A stretch of 64,000 nucleotides of DNA from ZC4RG36 sp964652205 (GTDB taxonomy: Bacteria; Chloroflexota; Anaerolineae; Aggregatilineales; Phototrophicaceae): the NCBI GenBank assembly GCA_964652205.1, contig CAZZAO010000006.1, forward strand, positions 1-64,000. Direction: 5' to 3'. The notes below the pieces were generated by a model. It had not been told where the DNA came from and ran no database searches. It worked only from the letters and a program-made list of their open reading frames with translations. Positions 25,307-33,795 of this stretch are shown one piece after another (position 1 is the first letter of the stretch; the number at the start of each line of letters is the position of its first letter). The position numbers and the translations under genes were made by a program.

Positions 25307-25684
25307 TTACGAGGTTTTCGGAGCCGACGAAATCACCTGTCGGGCCAGCTCGCGGAGCGTGTGGGTCGTGATGGGTTTGACGAGGAAGGATTCGTTCTGA
25401 CTGAGGCTGTAGCTGGACTTGAAATCGCTGTGCGCGGTAATGATGACCGTCTGCATCTGTCTGAGATGGGCCGCCTCATGCGCGTAGTCGAGCACCTGAA
25501 GGCCGCTTAACCGGGGCAGCAGCAGGTCGATGAGCAGGAAATCGGGCGCGTGCGCGGTCAGCAGTTCGATAGCCGTCACGCCGTCACCGGCCTGCAAGAC
25601 CTCGAAGTTCATCGAGTGCAGCACGCGGTCATAAATAAACCGCGAAGCTGCATCGTCATCGACGACAACCGCCAGATACTTCAT
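25307..25684 (-). CDS. Single-domain response regulator (CheY-like)
   Basis: A 125-residue receiver domain with no output domain. The acidic cluster VVDDD is at residues 9-11, the phosphoacceptor Asp53 in LLIDLLLP, the switch Thr83 in VIITAHS and the invariant Lys103 in FLVKPI. The ATG at 25684 is preferred because GAGGAA lies six bases upstream. No histidine kinase is in the window, so the partner is unknown; the PP2C-like membrane protein 73 bases downstream is on the same strand. Confidence 0.85.
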   Translation of the reverse strand: MKYLAVVVDDDAASRFIYDRVLHSMNFEVLQAGDGVTAIELLTAHAPDFLLIDLLLPRLSGLQVLDYAHEAAHLRQMQTVIITAHSDFKSSYSLSQNESFLVKPITTHTLRELARQVISSAPKTS

Positions 25685-25895
25685 CCGCATTTCCTCGGCT
25701 GACGCCGGATGCTTTTCCGGTAAAGCCATCACCACAATAGCGCACCAATCTATTAATCATAGGCCCCAATTTCAGATGGGGATACACTGGTATGGCGATT
25801 GCTACGACTGCACAGGCTTTGATCGGGAATTATATAAGCAGCCGATAACAATGACAAGTCATTGACAAACATTCACCCACAACCGATTCTGTCAC

Positions 25896-26702
25896 TTACA
25901 GCACCGTGAACTCGAACTGACTCACGACGGTATCGCCGAGACGAATTTCGACGGTGTACTGCCCGGCGGCGTAACCGTCGTCGCTGCCAAAATAGAAATA
26001 GCTGCTGCCCTCGGCATCGAGGCTCCAGAGCAGGCTGCTCCCCTGCAAGAGCGCGCCATTGCGATAAAGCAGGCGCGACCAGGCGACGCCGCTCTCCATG
26101 CCGCGATAGCTGAAGAACAGGTAGATACGCCGGATGCCTGCCTGAAAGGTCGTCACTGGCTCAAGCGGCGTGTTACTGGCGGAAAGCTGGCTGTCGGCAG
26201 CAATGACGCGAATCAGCGCATTGCGGTTAGCGGGACGGGCATCAGGGAAGGCGCGCAGGTTGAGGGCCGTCTCATAGGTCGCGGTCGGAGTCGGCGTGAT
26301 CGTCGCGGTCGGTGTTTCGGACGCGGTGGCTGACGCTGTTGGCGTCGAGGTCGGCGTCAGGCTCGGCGCGACAGTCGGAGTCGGCGTGATCGTCGGCGCA
26401 TCAGTCGCGGCAGGGGCAGCCTCGGTCAGTTCAGCGGCAGCGGTGGGTTGATCGCCGAAGGCGCGGCGCGCGTTCATCAACGCCAGCGAGGCCATCCCGC
26501 TGAAAATTGCCAGCGCCAGCGCCAGCCCGAACAGCGTCATCGAGATCAGAAATAGTTGGCCGCCGCGCTGCCCTGCCGCTCGACGCAGCCGCCAGTAGGG
26601 TCCGGTGCGCCCGCGCCGAAGCTGCTGAAGCGAGATCAGCAGCAGCAGCAGGCCAAGCGCCAGCAGCCCGACAATCAGATGAGGAACCAGTTGACGAATC
26701 AT
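25896..26702 (-). CDS. Membrane protein with Thr/Pro linker and extracellular beta domain
   Basis: A 268-residue protein of unknown function. Two membrane helices (about 8-26 and 51-73) are followed by a TPTPT-rich spacer (105-146) that would cross a thick envelope, and a C-terminal beta-sandwich-like domain (about 160-268) with RRIYLFFSYRGM and GQYTVEIRLGDTVV. The layout equals that of the TPR-SH3b protein encoded divergently at 27204. It probably works at the cell surface, but the role is not known. Confidence 0.6.
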   Translation of the reverse strand: MIRQLVPHLIVGLLALGLLLLLISLQQLRRGRTGPYWRLRRAAGQRGGQLFLISMTLFGLALALAIFSGMASLALMNARRAFGDQPTAAAELTEAAPAATDAPTITPTPTVAPSLTPTSTPTASATASETPTATITPTPTATYETALNLRAFPDARPANRNALIRVIAADSQLSASNTPLEPVTTFQAGIRRIYLFFSYRGMESGVAWSRLLYRNGALLQGSSLLWSLDAEGSSYFYFGSDDGYAAGQYTVEIRLGDTVVSQFEFTVL

Positions 26703-26765
26703 AGGCAGCGCATGATAGCGACCTTTTCTGGCCGCCGTGAATGTCCTGTTCGAGCTGCTGCAAGC

Positions 26766-27089
26766 CTAGAACTGAAAGCCCTGCCGAAACAGGATCAGCT
26801 TGCGGTCGTAGTTGAAGGTGTAACCCTTCAGCCGATCTTCCATCGTTTTCCAGCGCGCGTCATGCAGGGCGGCGCGCAGCGTGTCCAGGTCTTCGAGTAC
26901 AAATTCGACCTGTCGCGCGGGATAGTTACCGTAGGCTGTTCGCCAGGCCGCCGACATATAGAGCTTCATTTCCTGCATCGCCGGGACGAAATCATCGAGA
27001 AGGTAGCGTTGATACTCGACGTAGACTTCGGGTTTAACGTCATAGTTCAACAGCAGCTTGTAGTGCGGGATGATTCGGATGAAGGCCAT
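26766..27089 (-). CDS. Dimeric alpha/beta-barrel-like (NIPSNAP-type) hypothetical protein
   Basis: A 107-residue soluble protein. The order strand (FIRIIPHYKLLLNYDVK), long helix (EVYVEYQRYLLDDFVPAMQE), strand (LYMSAAWRTAYG), strand (RQVEFVLED), helix and end strand (YTFNYDRKLILF) suggests a ferredoxin-like dimeric alpha/beta barrel as in NIPSNAP or EthD proteins. Ligand unknown. I start at the ATG at 27089; a GTG three bases earlier is in frame. Confidence 0.55.
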   Translation of the reverse strand: MAFIRIIPHYKLLLNYDVKPEVYVEYQRYLLDDFVPAMQEMKLYMSAAWRTAYGNYPARQVEFVLEDLDTLRAALHDARWKTMEDRLKGYTFNYDRKLILFRQGFQF

Positions 27090-27203
27090 CACAGTTGCCA
27101 GCGCTTAGTTTCGTCCGATTGTAGCCGCCGGACGGTCGATTGCCAAACGCGCCCTTGCCCGCCAATTCTGAATAGGGTAACTTTCAGGTGGAAAGAGAGG
27201 GGT

Positions 27204-29570
27204 ATGGCCGACCTACAACAGCGACTCGAAAACCTGCGCCGACAGCTTCAGAATCTGCCAGACGATGTCGATGCAGATACGCTCGCCCAACTGGAGCGCG
27301 TCGCGCGCGCGCTGCTCACCGACGCCAAGAACACGTCCTACGAAGCCGCCGCGCAGGCCCTTTTCGGCGAGCTGGCGCGTAAGAGCAACCCGACTTCGCC
27401 GACTGCTGCGACCGTCCGTGGCTTGCTGCGCCGCGCCCGCATCCGCCTGGAAATTGCTGGCGACGATGAAGACATTGACGAAGCCATCGACATCCTGTCG
27501 GAAGCCATCGCGCTCAACCCGCAGGACGAAGACGTGATCGAGATGCTTCAGGCGGCGGCGCAGCGCAACCAGCAGGCGGCACAGCGCGCCAGCGACCTGT
27601 TCGCTCGCTTTAGCGTCCGGCTGCCCGCGCCGCCCCCTGACCCGACGCCAGAGCCACCGCCCGCTCCACCGCAAACACCTCAAACCCCGCCGACGACGCC
27701 CGCCGACGCCCGCCGCTCAACGACCACCTCGACGTATCCAACGTCGTCCGGCTACCCCGCCCCGGAGCGCGAGTTGTTCACCGAACCTGCGCCCAGCCGC
27801 CGCTCGACGCAGTCCACCGCCGCTTTCAGCAGCGATGTCGATGAAGTGCTGTCGGAACTGACGCAGGCTTATTACGCAGGCGATTATCAGCAGGTCGTCG
27901 ATCTGGCGAATCGAATTCTCTCGCAGCAGCCCGGCAACGCCACGGCGCTGGAATATCGGCAGAAAGCCGAAGACAACCTGATTCGCGGCGTCGTGCCGGA
28001 TCATCGCATTCCGTTCGACGCCCGCGTGGCCTACAACCGCGCCAACTCACTCGTGCGCGCGGGCAATTACGACGAGGCCGAGCGGCTGTACCGCGAAGCC
28101 CGCGACCTGGCCGAGCGCGCCAATATTCCAAGCTGGAAAGACGCCGAGCAGGCGCTGCTCGAAATTCAGGACTTAGCGCTGGCCCGCGAACTGCTCAACG
28201 AAGGCGACCGGCTGATGACTGCCGACAACTGGTCGGAAGCCTTACGCAAATATGAAGGCGCGCTGCGCGTCGTCCCTAACGATCCGCAGGCTGAGGAGCG
28301 GATCGAGCGCATCCGCCGCGTGCAGCAGGACGCCGATCAGGCGTCGGTGCAGCTCAGTATGCTCACTGGCACGCTGGCCGATCAGGTGGCGCAGCTCAAC
28401 AACATCTCGAATCTGATCGCGCGGCTGCGCCAGCTTCTGCCCAACAGCCCGCGGCTGATGCAGCTTTCGCAGGACACGTCCAGCCGCTTCAACGGCATCA
28501 AGACCCAGTTGACCGATCAGGCGCAGGCCGCGCTCGTCCGCGCTGGAAATGCCGCCTCGCTCGAAGAACGGCTGGCGCTGACCAATGAGGCGCTGCAACT
28601 GCTCGAACTGGGGGCCAAGCTCGATCCCGGCGACAGCGATCTATCCGCCCACCTGCTCGAAGCCCGCGCCGCCGCCAGCGATATGCAGCGCGCGCGTCAG
28701 GTGATCGAGCGCGCCTCGTCGCTCATCGCGCAGAACTTCGATAACGAGCTGGTGCAGGCGCGGTCGATGCTGGCCGGGCTGCGGGATTACGCTCAAGACA
28801 GCCGCTACCGGACTGTCGTCAGCGACCTGCTGTCGCGCTTCGTCGAGCGAGCGTCAATAGCCGTCGAAGAAGGCGATGCCGCCGAAGCCGAAGACTGGCT
28901 CGAAATGACACGCGAGGAGCCGTTCAACATCCTCGGTCGGCGCTCGGAAGTCTCACGACTGGAAACGCAGATCAGGAATATGCGCCGGGGCAATACGCTC
29001 CGACTGCTCGGCATTATCATCATCATCATCATCGGCGGCACAATCGCCACGTTCGCCTCGCGGCCTCTGTGGCTGCCAATTATCAACCCGCCGACGGCGA
29101 CCGCGACCTACACGCCAAGCGACACGCCGACGGCGACCGCGACCTTTACGCCGTCAGATACGGCGACTCCGACAGTGACGCCCTCGCGGACGGTGACGCC
29201 GAGCAATACGCCGACCGAGACGCCGACTCCCAGCGAAACGCCGACGCCGACAGCAACGCTGACGCCGAGCGACACGCCGACCATCACCGACACGCCGACC
29301 GCGACGGCCACGCTCGTCGTCCAGTGCCGCGTCTTTGTCGCCCGACTCGACGGCATCAACGTGCGCTCGCGGCCCACGACGACCGCGCCACAGATCGGCA
29401 TCCTGCCGTCCGGCACACCGGCAGATGTGCTCGGCATTGAAACCGGCACACAGAACAACCAGGTCTGGTATCGCATCTCGGCTACGATTGACGGCGCGAC
29501 GCTGCAAGGCTGGATTCGCAACGATCTGGTCGTGCCGATCTCGCCCTGCCCGACCCTCGGCGGGCAGTAG
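27204..29570 (+). CDS. TPR-repeat membrane protein with Thr/Pro linker and C-terminal SH3b domain
   Basis: A 788-residue protein. The cytoplasmic part (1-595) is helical with TPR-like repeats (AYYAGDYQQVVDLANRILSQ, NRANSLVRAGNYDEAERLYRE, EALRKYEGALRVVPNDPQAEE) and a Pro-rich break at about 140-175. A single membrane helix at about 598-620 contains seven Ile in a row. Then comes an 80-residue TPT/TPS spacer and a bacterial SH3 domain (from about 705) with DGINVRSRPTTTAP and GWIRNDLV, likely binding cell-wall peptide. The ATG at 27204 has GAGAGGGG before it; the open frame reaching back to 26556 is not coding. Confidence 0.75.
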   Translation: MADLQQRLENLRRQLQNLPDDVDADTLAQLERVARALLTDAKNTSYEAAAQALFGELARKSNPTSPTAATVRGLLRRARIRLEIAGDDEDIDEAIDILSEAIALNPQDEDVIEMLQAAAQRNQQAAQRASDLFARFSVRLPAPPPDPTPEPPPAPPQTPQTPPTTPADARRSTTTSTYPTSSGYPAPERELFTEPAPSRRSTQSTAAFSSDVDEVLSELTQAYYAGDYQQVVDLANRILSQQPGNATALEYRQKAEDNLIRGVVPDHRIPFDARVAYNRANSLVRAGNYDEAERLYREARDLAERANIPSWKDAEQALLEIQDLALARELLNEGDRLMTADNWSEALRKYEGALRVVPNDPQAEERIERIRRVQQDADQASVQLSMLTGTLADQVAQLNNISNLIARLRQLLPNSPRLMQLSQDTSSRFNGIKTQLTDQAQAALVRAGNAASLEERLALTNEALQLLELGAKLDPGDSDLSAHLLEARAAASDMQRARQVIERASSLIAQNFDNELVQARSMLAGLRDYAQDSRYRTVVSDLLSRFVERASIAVEEGDAAEAEDWLEMTREEPFNILGRRSEVSRLETQIRNMRRGNTLRLLGIIIIIIIGGTIATFASRPLWLPIINPPTATATYTPSDTPTATATFTPSDTATPTVTPSRTVTPSNTPTETPTPSETPTPTATLTPSDTPTITDTPTATATLVVQCRVFVARLDGINVRSRPTTTAPQIGILPSGTPADVLGIETGTQNNQVWYRISATIDGATLQGWIRNDLVVPISPCPTLGGQ

Positions 29571-29591
29571 ACGAACCCACTGACCCGTTCG

Positions 29592-29622
29592 CGCAGCCGA
29601 TGGCTTTGAGCCACCGGCTGCG
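29592..29622 (+). terminator. Terminator-like hairpin after the TPR-SH3b gene
   Basis: GCAGCCG (29593-29599) and TGGCT (29601-29605) pair with their complements at 29609-29621 across one A-C mismatch and a 3-base loop. It lies 22 bases after the stop but has no T run, so termination is only likely. Confidence 0.45.
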
Positions 29623-29722
29623 GTCACTAAGGTCACGAGCCGACGCGCCGGCGCGTTGATTCACGTCCCGTTTACGGTCGATGCCCACAAAATACCTGTA
29701 TCTTTGTCTCTATGGAGACATC

Positions 29723-29887
29723 CCAGGGCAATCGCGTCTAAATCCACCTGAGGTTCTGGAAAGGTCATGGGATGTCGTAGGGGCGCGGCTTTGCGCGCCA
29801 GTGACGACAGGTAGCAAGGGTGTCATCTCTATAAGTTCCTCGTGACCCTTTGATGACTGGACAAAAATTTAGACGCGATTGCCCTGG
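29723..29887. mobile_element. 165-bp MITE with 21-bp perfect terminal inverted repeats
   Basis: The element begins CCAGGGCAATCGCGTCTAAA at 29723 and its right end (29867-29887) is the exact reverse complement over 21 bases. It is flanked on both sides by the same 8 bases, GAGACATC (29715-29722 and 29888-29895), a target-site duplication. The interior has no coding sequence, only a short GCGCG hairpin. It was moved by a transposase acting in trans; the CAGGG-type ends and 8-bp duplication remind me of the ISAs1 family, from memory only. Confidence 0.88.
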
Positions 29888-30055
29888 GAGACATCCTGGG
29901 TTCTATTGCCTTGCCTACGCTTTTATGCCACAATACGAGGCGAGATTCGGTCTGAGTAACCACCCTTTTAAGACTTGATGTTCTGATGACGCCGACCTGG
30001 GCCAGTCGCAGCCCGTCATCATGACGCCCAATTATGAACGGAGCTTCTTTGGATC

Positions 30056-32503
30056 ATGCGTGAGTTAAACGCTACCGAACATACCCTTATCGCCATTGTC
30101 CTTGCCATTGCCATCGCTGGCCTGATCTACGCGGGGCTGCTCGCCCGCCAGATTCTGGCTGAGGGCAAAGGCTCACCGAAGATGCAGGAAGTGTGGGGGT
30201 ATATTCGCACAGGCGCGAATGCCTACCTCAGCTCGCAGTTCCGTATTATTGCCGTTCTGGTCGTCGTTCTGGTCGTCGTCCTGTTCTTCAGCGTTTACGT
30301 CGTCAATCCCAGCCCTTATGCCATCGAACACTTCTGCCCTGACGTCGCCGCCGACGCGCGCGCATCCGTCAGCACGACCGACTTTACCGGTGATGCGCTG
30401 GCTTACCAGCAGGAAGCCGCCGTCGTCCAGCAGGGCGTCGCCAAATGCGATGCAGCCCGCACCAGCACGGCCTTTGGCCGCGCGGGCGCGTTCCTGATGG
30501 GCGCAGTCTTCTCGGCGCTGGTCGGCTTCGTCGGCATGAATATGGCTGTACAGGGCAACGTCCGCGTCGCGGCAGCGGCAGTTGATCCGAAGCGTGGCTA
30601 CGCGGACGCGCTCCGTATCGCTTACCGCTCCGGCACGATCACCGGCATGTTGACCGACGGCCTCGGCCAGTTCGGCGGGACGATCATCTTTATCATCTTC
30701 GGCATCGCCTCGCCGGACGCGCTGCTCGGCTTCGGCTTCGGCGGCACGCTGCTGGCGCTGTTCATGCGCGTCGGCGGCGGCATCTTCACCAAAGCAGCGG
30801 ACGTCGGCGCTGACCTCGTCGGCAAGGTCGAACACGACCTGCCCGAAGACGACCCGCGCAACGCCGCCGTGATCGCCGACCTCGTCGGCGATAATGTTGG
30901 TGACTGCGCCGGGATGGCCGCTGACATCTTCGAGAGCTACGAAGTGACCATCGTCGCTGGCCTGATCCTCGGTCTGGCGCTGGCGACCGTCACGCGCAGC
31001 CCGATCTGGATCGTCTTCCCGCTGGTGGTGCGCGGGATCGGCGTTCTTAGCTCCATTATCAGCACCTATCTGGTCAAATCGACATCCGGCAAGGACGCGC
31101 TCCACGCCATCACGCGCGGCTTCTACAGCGCGGCAGCCATCAGCCTGGTGCTGTTCGGCCTCGTCACGGTCTTCTACATGCGTGACCCGGCCATCAATGG
31201 GGGCGGCATCCTCTGGCAGCCGTTCGCAGCCGTCGCGGTCGGCATCCTGCTCGCTATCGTCATCGACCGCACAACCGCCTACTTCACCGACATCGAATAT
31301 CCACCCGTCAAGGAAATCGCGCGCAATACGCTGACCGGCCCGGCGACGGTCATCCTCAGCGGGATGGCGTCGGGCATGGAAAGCAGCGTCTGGGCGATCA
31401 TCGTCATCGCGGGCAGCATTCTCGCCAGCGTTGCCATCTTCGGCCTGTTCCCGATCACCTTCAACGGCACGCCGGTCGAGTCGTTTACATCGGTGCTTTA
31501 CGGCGTCGCCATGACCGGCATCGGCATGTTGACGCTGACCGGCAACAACGTCTCGATGGACGCCTTCGGCCCGATCTCGGATAACGCGCAGGGCGTGGCT
31601 GAGCTGGCCGGTGAGAGCGGCGGCGTCGGCGGCGAAACGCTCGAAAGCCTCGACGGCGTCGGCAACACGACCAAAGCCATCACCAAAGGCGTGGCAATTG
31701 GCTCCGCTGTGATCGCGGCGGTGTCGTTGTTCGGCTCCTTCCTGACCGATACGCGCGTCGTCCAGCTTGGCCTCGGCCAACCGCTGTCTGAAACCCTGTT
31801 CGCCACCGGCATCAATATCGCCGCGCCGACCGTCTTCATCGGAATGCTGATCGGCGGCGGGCTGATCTTCCTGTTCAGCAGCCTGCTCATCCGCTCGGTC
31901 AACCGCGCAGCCTTCCAGATGATCGGCGTCGTCCGCCGCCAGCTTCGCATCCCCGGCATCATGGAAGGGACGCGGACGCCGGACTATGCAGAATGTGTCA
32001 GCGTCTCGACGCGGGCGGCGCAGCGCGAGCTGCTGCCTATCGGCGTCCTCGCCGTGCTGACACCGATTGTCGTCGGCTTCCTGCTCGGCGCGGCGGCGCT
32101 CGGCGGTTTCCTCGCGGGCATCATCCTCACCGGCCAGTTGATGGCGGTCTTCATGAGCAACACCGGCGGCGCGTGGGATAATGCCAAGAAGTATATCGAG
32201 CTGGGCAACTACGGCGGCAAGCGCTCTGAGCCGCATAAGGCGTCGGTCGTCGGCGACACCGTCGGCGACCCGTTCAAGGACACGGCTGGCCCGGCGCTCA
32301 ACCCGATGATTAAAGTGGTCAACCTCGTCTCGCTGCTGATCGCGCCGCTGGTCGTGACCTCGGCCATCAACACCGAGAATCGTGCGGTGGTCGTCATCGT
32401 CATGCTGGTGCTGCTGGCCGTCATCCTCTGGGCGGTACGCCGCAGCAAGCGCGAAGACGCGGAGACGAAGCAGCTCACCGAGCAGGTCGCGGCAGGCGAC
32501 TAG
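30056..32503 (+). CDS. hppA: Membrane-bound H+-translocating pyrophosphatase, K+-independent type
   Basis: An 815-residue, about 16-helix ion pump that couples pyrophosphate hydrolysis to proton export. The substrate site motifs DVGADLVGKVEHDLPEDDPRN and DNVGDCAGMAADIFESY are complete, with the second acidic site in KYIELGNYGGKRSEPHKASV then GDTVGDPFKDTAGP. The stretch GNTTKAITKGVAIGSA has Lys where K+-dependent enzymes have Ala, which by the known rule marks a K+-independent proton pump. The N-terminal loop (about 88-140) is longer than in short forms. Followed by a strong terminator at 32587. Confidence 0.95.
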   Translation: MRELNATEHTLIAIVLAIAIAGLIYAGLLARQILAEGKGSPKMQEVWGYIRTGANAYLSSQFRIIAVLVVVLVVVLFFSVYVVNPSPYAIEHFCPDVAADARASVSTTDFTGDALAYQQEAAVVQQGVAKCDAARTSTAFGRAGAFLMGAVFSALVGFVGMNMAVQGNVRVAAAAVDPKRGYADALRIAYRSGTITGMLTDGLGQFGGTIIFIIFGIASPDALLGFGFGGTLLALFMRVGGGIFTKAADVGADLVGKVEHDLPEDDPRNAAVIADLVGDNVGDCAGMAADIFESYEVTIVAGLILGLALATVTRSPIWIVFPLVVRGIGVLSSIISTYLVKSTSGKDALHAITRGFYSAAAISLVLFGLVTVFYMRDPAINGGGILWQPFAAVAVGILLAIVIDRTTAYFTDIEYPPVKEIARNTLTGPATVILSGMASGMESSVWAIIVIAGSILASVAIFGLFPITFNGTPVESFTSVLYGVAMTGIGMLTLTGNNVSMDAFGPISDNAQGVAELAGESGGVGGETLESLDGVGNTTKAITKGVAIGSAVIAAVSLFGSFLTDTRVVQLGLGQPLSETLFATGINIAAPTVFIGMLIGGGLIFLFSSLLIRSVNRAAFQMIGVVRRQLRIPGIMEGTRTPDYAECVSVSTRAAQRELLPIGVLAVLTPIVVGFLLGAAALGGFLAGIILTGQLMAVFMSNTGGAWDNAKKYIELGNYGGKRSEPHKASVVGDTVGDPFKDTAGPALNPMIKVVNLVSLLIAPLVVTSAINTENRAVVVIVMLVLLAVILWAVRRSKREDAETKQLTEQVAAGD

Positions 32504-32505
32504 TT

Positions 32506-32544
32506 CCCTCACCCCCAACCCCTCTCCCGGTGGGAGAGGGGAGA
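32506..32544. repeat. GC-rich palindromic repeat, copy 3
   Basis: The best-kept copy: CCCTCACCCCCAACC, then CCTCTCCC and GGGAGAGGGGAG arms. It begins two bases after the hppA stop and precedes its terminator. Confidence 0.8.
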
Positions 32545-32586
32545 AGCTCGTATGGTCAGTCAACGCAGCGGTTTCAACAGATACGA

Positions 32587-32624
32587 ACAGGGCGACGCGG
32601 CAAAATCCGTGTCGCCCTGTTTTG
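32587..32624 (+). terminator. Rho-independent terminator of hppA
   Basis: A 14-bp stem with one G-U pair (32587-32600 with 32607-32620), 6-base loop, then TTTTG. Confidence 0.85.
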
Positions 32625-32653
32625 TTGACCCTGATGATAAGTGAAACAATCTA

Positions 32654-33181
32654 ATGAAAAAAGTTTATCTGCTTGGTTTTCGTGGGACAGGCTTCGCGGA
32701 AAGTTATGCTGGAGAACTGGCTCTTATACGAGCGGGACATGTTGGCATTGCCTTCGAGGGCGATGAGCAAACTATTTATGGATTTCACCCTTCACCCCAG
32801 GAAGTTGATGAATTTAGCGATGAGGCGAGCCTCCTTAAATATCTGAAAGAAGGAAACTCAGTTCTAAGTACACTTCAGGTCGATACGGAAGTATTCCTCC
32901 GTGCTGCGAAACTTGCGGAATTAAATCCGCAAGTGGTCGTCTGGGAAGCTACCATCGAATTACCTGATGGTGACTTTGAACGAATCCGTCAGCAAGCCCT
33001 TGAGTGGTATAATCAACAGGCAAACTTTGTTTACGCCTTTCCTGAAAACCAACAGGTTATGCCCTTTGACAAGGACAATTGCGCAACGTTTCCACGTCGC
33101 TTAGGATTACCGATACCCGAATATACGGGTCAACTTCGTCTCTACATCCCGCAGCTCAGAGCAATCGGCAAACGGTGGTAA
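32654..33181 (+). CDS. Permuted papain-fold-like hypothetical protein
   Basis: A 175-residue protein with no signal peptide. AGHVGIAFEGDEQTIYGFHP (His29) and DKDNCATFPRRLGLP (Cys143) have the His-first, Cys-late order of permuted papain-like (NlpC/LRAT/PPPDE) enzymes, where NCATF typically holds the nucleophile. The region is clearly lower in GC and uses AT-ending codons, unlike its neighbours, which suggests transfer. There is no good ribosome site before the ATG. It is followed 19 bases later by a small acidic protein gene that is partly duplicated. Function unknown. Confidence 0.6.
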   Translation: MKKVYLLGFRGTGFAESYAGELALIRAGHVGIAFEGDEQTIYGFHPSPQEVDEFSDEASLLKYLKEGNSVLSTLQVDTEVFLRAAKLAELNPQVVVWEATIELPDGDFERIRQQALEWYNQQANFVYAFPENQQVMPFDKDNCATFPRRLGLPIPEYTGQLRLYIPQLRAIGKRW

Positions 33182-33200
33182 AGCCAAGAAGGATAACATC

Positions 33201-33446
33201 ATGGATTTAGTCCATACAGCTACCGACCAGCAGTTGTTAAGCTTGCTTGAAGATAAAGTGAGTGATCTTGCGTCCTTATGGCGAGGACAGAAAAATACGC
33301 CTGAGGCTGACCAGATTGTGCAAACTTATTGGGCCGTTTTGCGCTGCATGATCGCGCTAGGATTCCATCAACCGTTAGACCTCGATTCGGAACTCCCCGA
33401 CCGCCTGCTACCGCAGGAATACCTCGACATTCTGCACTCCTCATAG
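33201..33446 (+). CDS. Small acidic hypothetical protein (duplicated downstream)
   Basis: An 81-residue, mostly helical, acidic protein. AGAAGGAT lies seven bases before the ATG. The C-terminal half (LRCMIALGFHQPLDLDSELP then LLPQEYLDILHSS) is nearly identical to the product at 33478-33669. Low GC, like the gene before it, with which it probably forms an operon. No family recognised. Confidence 0.6.
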   Translation: MDLVHTATDQQLLSLLEDKVSDLASLWRGQKNTPEADQIVQTYWAVLRCMIALGFHQPLDLDSELPDRLLPQEYLDILHSS

Positions 33447-33477
33447 AGCCTGTACACTCGAAGTCATAGACGCATCG

Positions 33478-33669
33478 TTGCTGCGCTCAATGGGAGACCG
33501 GTCTGGAGAGCTGGCCGAATTATGGCGCAGTGAAAATGAGATTGTGCGGCAGTATCAAGCGATTTTGCGCTGCATGATCGCGCCAGGATTCCATCAACCG
33601 TTAGACCTCGATTCGGAACTCTCCGACCACCTGTTACCGCAGGAATACCTCGACCTTTTCGAGTCGTAA
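33478..33669 (+). CDS. Truncated duplicate of the preceding small gene
   Basis: A 63-residue frame from a TTG (33478) or ATG (33490). From LRCMIAPGFHQPLDLDSELS to the end it repeats the gene at 33201 with only a handful of base changes over about 100 bases, while the first ~20 residues are missing and the link differs. There is no visible ribosome site. It may be a remnant of a tandem duplication rather than an active gene. Confidence 0.4.
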   Translation: MLRSMGDRSGELAELWRSENEIVRQYQAILRCMIAPGFHQPLDLDSELSDHLLPQEYLDLFES

Positions 33670-33745
33670 ATCGCGCCTGTCCCATCAATGCTCGCTGCCC
33701 TCGGCCTGTCAAGCATTGCCCCGTGTGATTCCCTCGTATGTCGTT

Positions 33746-33751
33746 TATAAT
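33746..33751 (+). promoter_or_regulatory. -10 box for ppa
   Basis: TATAAT 45 bases before the ATG at 33796. The -35 is not recognisable. Confidence 0.4.
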
Positions 33752-33795
33752 TGTTCCTGTCAGGTTCGATTCCCTCAGCTTACTCAGGACAGGTC

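Noticed and set aside
23446..25371. A 641-codon open frame on the plus strand opposite the PP2C-propeller gene
   Set aside because: Arg/Asp/Gln-rich antisense shadow; the minus strand has clear domains and codon order.
26556..27203. In-frame extension of the TPR-SH3b gene to 26556
   Set aside because: It overlaps two minus-strand genes, lacks protein-like order, and a strong ribosome site marks the ATG at 27204.
30173..32563. A 796-codon open frame on the minus strand opposite hppA
   Set aside because: It is the antisense shadow of a GC-rich membrane protein gene, very rich in Asp, Arg, Glu and His, with no domain and no start signal.
33770..33783. A tRNA-like T-loop (GGTTCGATTCCC)
   Set aside because: The flanking bases do not form a T stem, and no acceptor or anticodon arms are found nearby.
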